In this document: positions 1 through 7,853 of the stretch, piece by piece
Position numbering within the stretch: the first letter of the stretch is position 1
Layout: the number at the start of each line of letters is the position of its first letter
Assembly (NCBI GenBank): GCA_034002365.1
Contig: JAVFAR010000109.1
Location: 1 to 9,151 of the forward strand
Reading direction: 5' to 3'
DNA length: 9,151 nt
Source of the DNA: Trichloromonas sp034002365
GTDB lineage: Bacteria > Desulfobacterota > Desulfuromonadia > Desulfuromonadales > Trichloromonadaceae
Program-made: the position numbers and the translations under genes
The notes under the pieces: model-generated
What the model was told of the DNA's origin: nothing
Database searches by the model: none
Seen by the model: only the letters and a program-made list of their open reading frames with translations

Positions 1-2594
<2,594 letters not shown>

Positions 2595-2633
2595 AAGGTT
2601 TTCTTTTCGGCTAAAAACCGGTATCAATACACA

Positions 2634-2667
2634 TGTCGGGCGGGGTAACCTGCCCGACACTATTTTT
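2634..2667 (+). terminator. Rho-independent terminator between carB and greA, lying in the greA leader
   Basis: An eight-pair GC-rich stem (TGTCGGGC at 2634-2641 with GCCCGACA at 2652-2659) extends inward by one G·U and two G-C pairs. It is capped by a GTAA tetraloop of the GNRA class, and a TATTTTT run follows immediately (to 2667). This is a textbook intrinsic terminator. It ends carB transcription, but it also sits only 22 nt before the greA start codon, with the greA ribosome binding site directly behind it. No promoter can fit between it and greA, so greA must be transcribed through it. Confidence 0.85.
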
Positions 2668-2689
2668 GGAAAAGGAAAGAGAAGCAGCC

Positions 2690-3166
2690 ATGCCCCATTC
2701 CATACCCATGACCCAGGAAGGCTATCAGCGCCTTCAGGAAGAACTCAAGAAGCTGATTCGCGTCGATCGTCCCAAGGTCGTACAGGACATCGCCGAAGCC
2801 CGCGGCCATGGAGATCTCTCGGAAAACGCCGAGTACGATGCAGCCAAGGATCGTCAGGGTTTCATCGAAGGTCGCATCAAGGAACTCAACGATAAGATCG
2901 CCCGCGCCCAGGTGATCAACCCGGCGGAACTCGACACCGACAAGGTGGTTTTCGGCGCCACCGTGACCATCTTCGACGTCGATTCCGGCACGGAAGTGAC
3001 CTATCAGATTGTCGGCGAGGACGAAGCCGATCTCAAACAGGGGAAAATCTCGGTCACCTCACCGGTAGGCAAGGCCCTTATCGGCCACAAGCTCGATGAC
3101 GAAGTGCGCATCAAGGTGCCCTCGGGGCTGCGTATCTACGAAATCATCGACATCAAATACGAATAA
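2690..3166 (+). CDS. greA: Transcription elongation factor GreA
   Basis: GreA enters the secondary channel of RNA polymerase and stimulates cleavage of backtracked transcripts. The protein is 158 aa, the same length as E. coli GreA. The N-terminal coiled coil spans about residues 1-76. Its tip carries HGDLSENAEY, where D42 and E45 correspond to the catalytic acidic pair D41/E44 of E. coli. The C-terminal FKBP-like domain contains VFGATVTIFDVDS, VGEDEAD and SVTSPVGKALIGHK. The ATG at 2690 is chosen because it gives the conserved start (PHSIPMTQEGYQRL) and has AGGAAAG 10 nt upstream. An in-frame ATG at 2633 would translate the terminator stem. DUF1858 follows after 15 nt and recG after that, so the three look co-transcribed. 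Expression is probably influenced by the leader terminator. Confidence 0.96.
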   Translation: MPHSIPMTQEGYQRLQEELKKLIRVDRPKVVQDIAEARGHGDLSENAEYDAAKDRQGFIEGRIKELNDKIARAQVINPAELDTDKVVFGATVTIFDVDSGTEVTYQIVGEDEADLKQGKISVTSPVGKALIGHKLDDEVRIKVPSGLRIYEIIDIKYE

Positions 3167-3181
3167 TCAAGGAGACACGCC

Positions 3182-3385
3182 ATGAGCCAGAAAGTCACCA
3201 AGGACATGACCTTTCACCAAGTGATGCAGATGAGCCCGGAAGTTGTCGGCGTTCTGCGTCAGTTCCGCCTCGGCTGCGTCGGCTGCATGGGCGCCATGAA
3301 CGAAAGCCTGGAGCAGGGCGCCACCGCTCACGGCCTGGATGTCAACGAGCTGCTCAAGGCCTTGAACGCCATTTTCGAAAAGTAA
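3182..3385 (+). CDS. DUF1858 / hybrid-cluster-protein-associated redox disulfide domain protein
   Basis: A 67-aa protein made of little more than one DUF1858 domain. The N-terminal part (VTKDMTFHQVMQMSPEVV) has the typical pattern of this family, in which a short helix precedes the motif. It is followed by LRQFRLGCVGCMGA with a CxxC pair (C32, C35) and a helical tail ending in LLKALNAIFEK. In this family the cysteines are thought to form a redox-active disulfide or bind metal, and relatives are associated with hybrid cluster proteins or ScdA-like iron-sulfur repair factors. No such partner is visible here. The start has a strong AAGGAG 7 nt upstream. It sits 15 nt after greA and 16 nt before recG, which implies one transcript. 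The domain call is confident; the cellular role is not known. Confidence 0.85.
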   Translation: MSQKVTKDMTFHQVMQMSPEVVGVLRQFRLGCVGCMGAMNESLEQGATAHGLDVNELLKALNAIFEK

Positions 3386-3392
3386 CTTAGGA

Positions 3393-3400
3393 GGGGAGGG
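3393..3400 (+). other. KOPS-like octamer (GGGGAGGG) pointing right
   Basis: Exact match to the E. coli FtsK-orienting sequence GGGNAGGG. It reads 5' to 3' toward the dif candidate at 6454. It lies in the purine-rich ribosome binding region of recG, which is reason for caution. Confidence 0.4.
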
Positions 3401-3401
3401 G

Positions 3402-5555
3402 ATGTCTCTGACTCCCACCCGAAAACGCGGCACACAACTGCTGGCCACCCCCCTGGAAACCATCCGGGGGGCCGGTCCCCGTGTTCTGGAAAAACTCGCC
3501 AAACTCGGACTCCACACCGTGGAGGACGCCCTCTACTGCCTGCCTTTCCGCTATGAAGACCGCCGCCACCTGAAGAAGATCGCCCGGCTCATGCCCGGCA
3601 TCAGCGAGGTTTTCGCCGGAGAAATCACTTACGCCGCCGAAACCGTCACGCCCCGCGCCCGCAAGAAGATTTTCGAGGCGATGGTGACCGACGGCAGCGG
3701 CCAGGTGGCCCTCAAATGGTTCCGTTATCGCGGCGACTGGATGAAAAAACAGTTCGCCGTCGGCCGTAAGGGGGTTTTCATCGGCGAGGTCAAGCGCTTC
3801 GGCCCCCTGCGCGAAGTGCACCACCCCGACGTGGAATTCCTACCCGAAGGGGCCGATGCCGAAACGATCCTGCGTGCCGATCCCTTGAGTTTCGGGCGCA
3901 TCCTGCCGGTCTATCCCCTCACCGAAGGCCTGCCGCAAAAGAGCCTGCGCAAGATCATGAAAGAGGTGGTCGATCAGTACGCCCCCCTCGCGGTCTCCGT
4001 CATCCCCGAAGACATCGCCCGCCGCGCGCGGCTTCTGCCCCTGGCCGAAGCTTTCCGCCAGGCCCATTGGCCCGCGGACGAGATTTCTCTTTCTGAGCTG
4101 GAAGAGGGGAGGGATGCCGCCCGCCGCACCCTGGTCTTCGACGAATTCTTCTTTCTCGAACTTGGCCTGGCCCTGAAACGCCGGGGCGTTGTCCTGGAAG
4201 AAGGGATTCCCTTCCAGGTCGAGCACCGCTACACCCGGCCCCTGGCGAAGATGCTCCCGTTCCGGCTCACCCATGCCCAGCGCCGGGTACTTGGTGAAAT
4301 CAAGGCCGACCTCATGGCCCCTCATCCCATGAACCGGCTGGTGCAGGGGGATGTCGGCTGCGGCAAGACCATCGTCGCCCTGATGACGGCGCTCATCGCC
4401 ATTGAAAACGGGACCCAGGTGGCGGTGGTGGCGCCGACGGAAATTCTCGCCGAGCAGCATTACCTGCAATTCCATCATTGGCTCGAAGCCCTCGGCTTGC
4501 GCTGCGCGCTGCTGACCGGCTCGCAGAGCGGCAAGGAGAAGTCAGGGATTCTCGAAGCCATCGCCGGCGGTGCCATCCACCTCGTTGTCGGCACCCATGC
4601 GCTACTGCAAGAAGGAGTGGAATTCCGGCAGCTTGGCCTCGGAATCATCGACGAACAGCATCGCTTCGGCGTGCGCCAGCGCGGCGTGCTCAAACGCAAG
4701 GGCGTCTCTCCGCACATCCTGGTCATGACCGCCACGCCCATCCCCCGTACCCTGTCCCTGACCCTCTACGGCGATCTCGCCCTTTCGGTCATCGACGAAC
4801 TGCCGCCGGGGCGGACATCCGTCATCACCAAGGTGCTGACGGAAAATTCCCGCCAGCGGGCCTATGATTTCATTAAAAAAGAGGTGGGGCAGGGGAGGCA
4901 GGCCTACATCGTCTATCCGCTGGTTAAGGAATCGGAAAAATCCGATCTCCTCGCCGCCAGCGAAGGCGCCGCCCAACTGCAGGCCGAAATTTTTTCGGAT
5001 TATAAAATCGGCTTGCTGCACGGGCAGATGAAGCCGGACGAAAAAGAGGCGGTGATGGACGCCTTCAAAAAGCGCCGGATCGATATCCTCGTTTCGACCA
5101 CGGTCATCGAGGTCGGCATCGACGTGCCCAACGCCACGGTGATGCTGGTGGAACATGCCGAGCGCTTCGGCCTGGCGCAACTCCATCAGCTGCGCGGGCG
5201 TGTCGGGCGCGGCGCCGACCAGAGCCATTGCCTGTTGATCCGCTCGCAACGGTGCAGCGAGGATGGGTTGAAACGCTTGCGGGTGATGACCGAAACCAGC
5301 GACGGCTTCCGAATCGCCGAAGCCGACCTGGAAATCCGCGGCCCCGGCGAATTTCTCGGCACCCGGCAGTCGGGACTGCCCGACTTTCGCGTCGCCAATC
5401 TCCTTCGCGACGGGCGCGTTCTCGAAGAAGCCCGCCAGGAAGCCTTCCGCCTCGCCGCCGAGGAGGATTTCATGACCCATCCGAAATATGAGGAATTACG
5501 GCAGGTGCTGATGGAACGCTGGGGGAGCCGGCTGGAGTTGGCGAGTATCGGCTGA
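3402..5555 (+). CDS. recG: ATP-dependent DNA helicase RecG
   Basis: RecG is a superfamily 2 double-strand DNA translocase that remodels stalled forks, Holliday junctions and R-loops. The protein is 717 aa, slightly longer than E. coli RecG (693). The N-terminal wedge/OB region begins at about residue 15 (PLETIRGAGPRVLEKLAKLGLHTVEDALYCLPFRYEDR, read in pieces along 3450-3553). The helicase core has Walker A GDVGCGKT (316-323), a DEQH Walker B (417-420) and motif III MTATPIPRT (from 442). The second RecA-like lobe has LLHGQMKPDEK, STTVIEVGIDVPNA and motif VI QLRGRVGRG (596-604). The C-terminal GPGEFLGTRQSG is the TRG-type translocation segment. All motor motifs are intact. The start at 3402 has AGGAGG 7 nt upstream. 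It is the last gene of the apparent greA operon; no clear terminator follows. In E. coli RecG also matters where forks meet in the terminus, which fits the nearby dif candidate. Confidence 0.97.
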   Translation: MSLTPTRKRGTQLLATPLETIRGAGPRVLEKLAKLGLHTVEDALYCLPFRYEDRRHLKKIARLMPGISEVFAGEITYAAETVTPRARKKIFEAMVTDGSGQVALKWFRYRGDWMKKQFAVGRKGVFIGEVKRFGPLREVHHPDVEFLPEGADAETILRADPLSFGRILPVYPLTEGLPQKSLRKIMKEVVDQYAPLAVSVIPEDIARRARLLPLAEAFRQAHWPADEISLSELEEGRDAARRTLVFDEFFFLELGLALKRRGVVLEEGIPFQVEHRYTRPLAKMLPFRLTHAQRRVLGEIKADLMAPHPMNRLVQGDVGCGKTIVALMTALIAIENGTQVAVVAPTEILAEQHYLQFHHWLEALGLRCALLTGSQSGKEKSGILEAIAGGAIHLVVGTHALLQEGVEFRQLGLGIIDEQHRFGVRQRGVLKRKGVSPHILVMTATPIPRTLSLTLYGDLALSVIDELPPGRTSVITKVLTENSRQRAYDFIKKEVGQGRQAYIVYPLVKESEKSDLLAASEGAAQLQAEIFSDYKIGLLHGQMKPDEKEAVMDAFKKRRIDILVSTTVIEVGIDVPNATVMLVEHAERFGLAQLHQLRGRVGRGADQSHCLLIRSQRCSEDGLKRLRVMTETSDGFRIAEADLEIRGPGEFLGTRQSGLPDFRVANLLRDGRVLEEARQEAFRLAAEEDFMTHPKYEELRQVLMERWGSRLELASIG
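4106..4113 (+). other. KOPS-like octamer (GGGGAGGG) pointing right
   Basis: Exact GGGNAGGG match inside recG, on the plus strand and directed toward the dif candidate at 6454. It encodes part of a Glu-Glu-Gly-Arg stretch, so coding constraint may contribute. Confidence 0.45.
4887..4894 (+). other. KOPS-like octamer (GGGCAGGG) pointing right
   Basis: Third exact GGGNAGGG match on the plus strand, inside recG and directed toward the dif candidate about 1.6 kb away. No octamer of the opposite orientation was found left of dif. Confidence 0.45.
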
Positions 5556-5581
5556 GGGGATGAGTCCATAAAGATCAGGCG

Positions 5582-5622
5582 ACTTGTCAAGTGATATGCA
5601 ATGATGTACTTTGGTAACAAAG
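5582..5622 (+). promoter_or_regulatory. Candidate promoter and operator palindromes of the first toxin-antitoxin module
   Basis: TTGTCA (5584-5589, 5/6 to a -35 box) stands 17 bp before TACTTT (5607-5612, a weak -10). The -35 box is embedded in a perfect palindrome ACTTG-T-CAAGT (5582-5592). A second inverted repeat, CTTTG-gtaa-CAAAG (5609-5622), follows just before the ribosome binding site. Ribbon-helix-helix antitoxins normally repress their own operon by binding short inverted repeats at the promoter, so these are reasonable operator candidates. The -10 match is poor, so the exact promoter is uncertain. Confidence 0.4.
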
Positions 5623-5642
5623 ATACCGAGGAGGTTGGATTT

Positions 5643-5918
5643 ATGAAAAGCAACAGGCAACTGGGGCTCAGGCTTGATGAAACCGACAGCATGAACCTGA
5701 AGCGGATTGCCCAACGCGAAGGGCGTAACGAACAGGATGTCCTTCGGGATTCGTTGCGGATGTATGTTCGGCACGCCGACGAACAAAAAGAATTCTTCGA
5801 CTCCGTTGAACGGGGCTGGTACGAACTTCATTCCGGAGTGGGTACGGCCGTCGCGGAAGAAGATGCTTTCTTCAATTCAATCAAGGAAGATCTGCGCAAT
5901 GGCAAAACGTCCGCTTAA
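5643..5918 (+). CDS. Ribbon-helix-helix (CopG/Arc/ParD-like) antitoxin
   Basis: A 91-aa acidic protein. The N-terminal stretch SNRQLGLRLDETDSMNLKRIA, read as strand then helix, followed by QREGRNEQDVLRDSLRMYV, is the pattern of a ribbon-helix-helix DNA-binding fold, which dimerises and binds operator DNA. The C-terminal half (FFDSVERGWYELHSGV...EEDAFFNSIKEDLRNGK) would be the toxin-wrapping tail. The start at 5643 has GAGGAGG 8 nt upstream; an in-frame ATG at 5601 lacks such a site and lies over the putative promoter. It overlaps the downstream toxin gene by 20 nt, the usual arrangement for translational coupling of antitoxin and toxin. GC is close to 50% in the first 60 bases, lower than in recG, which hints at acquired DNA. 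Which family within ribbon-helix-helix is uncertain. Confidence 0.8.
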   Translation: MKSNRQLGLRLDETDSMNLKRIAQREGRNEQDVLRDSLRMYVRHADEQKEFFDSVERGWYELHSGVGTAVAEEDAFFNSIKEDLRNGKTSA

Positions 5919-6234
5919 GCGCTCGCTGGAATATCAGGCCCAGGTTCGGCGATATGCGCGGAATTTAGCGGAGCGCTACAGGGTTGAGGTGGCGGAGGCG
6001 TTTCTCGATCGTATTGCGGAAGCGGAAAATCTTTTATACAAAAACAACCTTGTCGGCACCGATTCTCCCTATCTGCTGGCTGGGGAGCAGGTGGTGCTGA
6101 AAGAGTTGTATGTCGACACGGGGCCGGCGAAATATTGCATCATCTATGAAGTAACCGATCAATATGTCGGCCTGATTACGCTTTGGCACGGCATGGGTAT
6201 CCGCAGAACCGGCTCGCTTCTTCGGAAATGGTAA
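5899..6234 (+). CDS. RelE/ParE-superfamily toxin
   Basis: A 111-aa basic protein overlapping the end of the antitoxin gene in another frame. The ATG at 5899 has AAGGAAG 9 nt upstream. An N-terminal helical hairpin (QVRRYARNLAERYRVEVAEA, then FLDRIAEAENLL) is followed by a beta-rich half with VVLKELYVDTG, KYCIIYEVTD and a final VGLITLWHGMGIRR. That last strand resembles the 'RHG..D' ending of ParE/RelE toxins. Members either cleave ribosome-bound mRNA (RelE) or poison DNA gyrase (ParE); sequence reading cannot decide which here. The pairing with a ribbon-helix-helix antitoxin fits either ParDE or RelBE. Upstream in-frame codons (from 5707) lie inside the antitoxin and are not used. No terminator is obvious after the stop. 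Confidence 0.82.
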   Translation: MAKRPLKRSLEYQAQVRRYARNLAERYRVEVAEAFLDRIAEAENLLYKNNLVGTDSPYLLAGEQVVLKELYVDTGPAKYCIIYEVTDQYVGLITLWHGMGIRRTGSLLRKW

Positions 6235-6323
6235 AAAACCAGTATAAATAGCTAGTTAAGACGAGCAGAATGGCGGCCTCCAAATTTGCCCTGTAATCGA
6301 CTTTTTTCGAGAGGTCCCGGCTT

Positions 6324-6391
6324 GGGTATGGGGGCGAAATCATATTTCCAGTGTCTTTTGGGGTCGCGGATGGATCGCGACAACCATACCC
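6324..6391. repeat. Nested inverted repeats
   Basis: GGGTATGG (6324-6331) is the exact reverse complement of CCATACCC (6384-6391), with 52 nt between. Inside lies a smaller hairpin, GTCGCG (6363-6368) with CGCGAC (6376-6381) around a 7-nt loop. There is no T-run behind it, so it is not a standard terminator. It could be an RNA structure after the toxin gene, a protein-binding site near dif, or the remnant of a small mobile element. Confidence 0.4.
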
Positions 6392-6439
6392 CGTATTCAC
6401 CGTTTATTTGATCCTCTTTCTCTTGTTCAGCTCTGGTGG

Positions 6440-6467
6440 TTGACGACTACTTTAGTTTACATAATAT
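6440..6467 (+). promoter_or_regulatory. Promoter-like pair running into dif
   Basis: TTGACG (6440-6445) is 5/6 to a -35 box, and TAATAT (6462-6467, 4/6) follows after 16 bp. The -10 element lies inside the dif candidate, so the match could be a by-product of the AT-rich recombination site. If used, transcription would run across dif toward ylqF. Confidence 0.25.
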
Positions 6468-6481
6468 ATCTTATGCGACAT
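6454..6481 (-). other. dif: dif site: XerC/XerD chromosome-dimer resolution sequence
   Basis: Read on the minus strand, the 28 bp divide into an 11-bp XerC-type arm ATGTCGCATAA, a 6-bp centre GATATA and an 11-bp XerD-type arm TTATGTAAACT. Compared with E. coli dif (recalled from memory), 20 of 28 positions agree, including the inner seven of the XerC arm and nine of eleven in the XerD arm. The XerD arm is identical to that of Bacillus subtilis dif as I recall it. The inner arms form the expected dyad (GCATAA / TTATGT) around the strand-exchange core. The site lies between genes, as dif normally does, and four KOPS-like octamers in the window all point toward it. XerC and XerD, activated by FtsK, would recombine two such sites to turn a chromosome dimer into monomers at the division septum. 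A dif-like site used by a mobile element is an alternative, but no second full copy is seen. Confidence 0.88.
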
Positions 6482-6562
6482 AATGTATTTAAGTCCCTCT
6501 TTATAATGGTTGGCTGGGTTCATCCCCTCTGGTCGCGCATGAGTTGTCGCACACGGAAATTT

Positions 6563-6591
6563 TCGACATTTCTTGCGTGACTATGTTAAAT
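6563..6591 (+). promoter_or_regulatory. Candidate promoter of ylqF
   Basis: TCGACA (6563-6568, 5/6 to a -35 box) and TTAAAT (6586-6591, 4/6 to a -10 box) are spaced by 17 bp. Transcription would begin near 6598, giving a leader of about 39 nt before ylqF. It is the nearest plausible promoter for the ylqF–RRM pair. Confidence 0.45.
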
Positions 6592-6636
6592 TGCCCGCCA
6601 ATCAAGACGTTTTTCAACTGAAGGAACTTTAGACCG

Positions 6637-7494
6637 ATGAAAATTGAGTGGTACCCCGGGCACATGGCGAAAGCCCGTCGGCAGGTGGCCGATGTCATCA
6701 TGTCCTTCGACGTCATTATCGAAGTGCTGGACGCCCGACTCCCCGTTTCCAGCGCCAACCCGATTCTGGGAACCCTGCGCCGCCATAAACCCTGCATCAA
6801 GATTCTCAACAAAAGCGATCTCGCCGATCCGGAGACCACCCAGGAGTGGGTGCGCTTCTTCGACGCCCAGAAAGACGTGCGCGCCCTGCCCTTCGATGCC
6901 CGTGACCGGGGCCAGGTCGGATTCATCACCCGATTATGCAAACAGCTCGCGCCCAAGCGCGCCAAGCCCGGCTTCCCCCTGCGGGCGATGGTGGTCGGCA
7001 TCCCCAATGTCGGCAAATCGACCCTCATCAACACCCTCGCCGGCAAGAAGATGGCGCGGGTCGGCGACCGTCCGGCCATTACCACCTGCCACCAGCAGGT
7101 CGACCTGCGCAACGGCATCATGCTCTCCGATACGCCGGGGCTGCTCTGGCCCGACATGGAAAACCAGGATGTCGCCTATCGGCTGGCGGCGAGCGGCGCC
7201 ATCGGAGACAGCGCCATCGATTATCTCGAAGTGGCGCTCTATGCCGGGGATTATCTGCTGCGGCGCTATCCCGAAATGCTGCGCGAACGCTATGTTCTGG
7301 CTGAGCTGCCCGAGACGCCCACCGCGCTGGTCGAGGCCATCGGCCACAAACGGGGCTGCCTGACGGCCGGCGGCGACATCGATCTCCACCGCGCCGCCGA
7401 GGCCTTTATCCGCGAGCTGCGAGGCGGGAAAATCGGCCGCATCAGCTTCGAGGAACCTTCAGATGAAGTCTTAGATTCAACCGATAACTCATAG
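6637..7494 (+). CDS. ylqF: Ribosome biogenesis GTPase YlqF/RbgA
   Basis: A 285-aa circularly permuted GTPase; B. subtilis RbgA has 282 residues. Motif order is G4 first (NKSD, 58-61), then G1 (GIPNVGKST, 121-129), the G2 region (RPAITT, ending at about 150) and G3 (DTPG, 165-168). This order is the hallmark of the YlqF/YawG family. The family-typical opening WYPGHMAKARR, the VLDARLPVSSANP segment and the closing GRISFEEP are present, along with the C-terminal helical ANTAR-like region (ALVEAIGHKRGCLTAGGDID). In B. subtilis the protein drives a late step of 50S subunit assembly. The ATG at 6637 has AAGGAA 10 nt upstream and begins the conserved N-terminus. An RRM protein gene follows after 17 nt and is probably co-transcribed. 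It is the first gene to the right of dif. Confidence 0.94.
   Translation: MKIEWYPGHMAKARRQVADVIMSFDVIIEVLDARLPVSSANPILGTLRRHKPCIKILNKSDLADPETTQEWVRFFDAQKDVRALPFDARDRGQVGFITRLCKQLAPKRAKPGFPLRAMVVGIPNVGKSTLINTLAGKKMARVGDRPAITTCHQQVDLRNGIMLSDTPGLLWPDMENQDVAYRLAASGAIGDSAIDYLEVALYAGDYLLRRYPEMLRERYVLAELPETPTALVEAIGHKRGCLTAGGDIDLHRAAEAFIRELRGGKIGRISFEEPSDEVLDSTDNS
6884..6891 (-). other. KOPS-like octamer (minus strand GGGCAGGG) pointing left
   Basis: The plus strand reads CCCTGCCC, so the GGGNAGGG match is on the minus strand and points back toward the dif candidate about 400 bp away. It is the only exact match found right of dif and the only one in this orientation in the window. It lies within ylqF. 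Confidence 0.45.
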
Positions 7495-7511
7495 ATAATA
7501 CTGGAGATACT

Positions 7512-7829
7512 ATGCTGGTCGATTTTTACGTCGGGAATATCGCCTTCGAGACGACCGAAGAGGAATTGCAAAAGCTCTTCGAGGTTGCCGGTAAGGTTCG
7601 CTCCATCCACATGATCACCGATCACCAGACCGGTCAGTTCAAGGGCTGCGCCTACGTCAAGATGGCCGATGTCAAAGTGCGCGAGGTGGTCGACACCCTC
7701 GACGGCGCCCTCCTCGGCCCGCGCAAGATCGAGGTTTCCGAGGCGCGCCCGCAAAAACCGGGACCGGCCAAGCCCGGCGGCGGAAAAAAGCCCGCACGCC
7801 CCGACCGCCCCGGCAAACGCCGCCCGTAA
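7512..7829 (+). CDS. RRM-domain RNA-binding protein
   Basis: A 105-aa protein with one RNA recognition motif (residues 3-80) and a basic tail. RNP2 is FYVGNI (5-10) and RNP1 is KGCAYVKM (44-51). The usual aromatic residue at RNP1 position 3 is a cysteine (C46), while the other two stacking positions (Y6 and Y48) are kept. The tail from about residue 82 is almost all Pro, Gly, Lys and Arg (GPAKPGGGKKPARPDRPGK) and looks disordered and RNA-binding. Small RRM proteins of this kind occur in cyanobacteria and many proteobacteria; their targets are mostly unknown. GGAG lies 5 nt before the start. The 17-nt gap after ylqF suggests a shared transcript and perhaps a role near ribosome assembly or cold adaptation, which is inference. 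Confidence 0.9.
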   Translation: MLVDFYVGNIAFETTEEELQKLFEVAGKVRSIHMITDHQTGQFKGCAYVKMADVKVREVVDTLDGALLGPRKIEVSEARPQKPGPAKPGGGKKPARPDRPGKRRP

Positions 7830-7853
7830 CACTATTTTTTAAAGGAGTTTTCC

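Larger units (their letters stand above)
6235..6636. other. 402-bp AT-richer intergenic region carrying the dif candidate and promoter-like elements
   Basis: No convincing gene is present on either strand; a 74-codon minus-strand reading frame at 6176-6400 has no recognisable protein character and overlaps the toxin gene. The region holds a nested inverted repeat (6324-6391), a promoter-like TTGACG/TAATAT pair (6440-6467), the dif candidate (6454-6481), an isolated perfect TATAAT (6502-6507) without a good -35 box, and a better promoter candidate directly before ylqF (6563-6591). No tRNA or other RNA gene was recognised. Confidence 0.7.

Noticed and set aside
2633..2689. Upstream in-frame ATG giving greA a 19-residue extension
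   Set aside because: The extension would translate the terminator stem, has no good ribosome binding site, and makes the protein longer than the conserved 158 residues.
4602..5480. Long minus-strand open frame (292 codons) opposite recG
   Set aside because: It is a GC-driven shadow of recG with no recognisable domain; recG on the other strand has all helicase motifs.
6176..6400. Minus-strand open frame of 74 codons in the intergenic region
   Set aside because: Overlaps the toxin gene, has no ribosome binding site that I can see and no recognisable motif.
5556..6481. Mobile element integrated at dif (IMEX-like) carrying the toxin-antitoxin genes
   Set aside because: No second complete dif copy lies on the left side and there is no integrase or other element gene; at most a remnant.
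6564..6591. Possible second dif ending in CTATGTTAAAT
   Set aside because: The last 11 bases match the E. coli XerD arm at 10 positions, but the XerC half and core do not match, and the string overlaps a plausible -10 box of ylqF.
7810..7840. Terminator after the RRM gene (small CGGC/GCCG hairpin and a T-run)
   Set aside because: Only four base pairs and about ten bases between stem and T-run; too weak to support.
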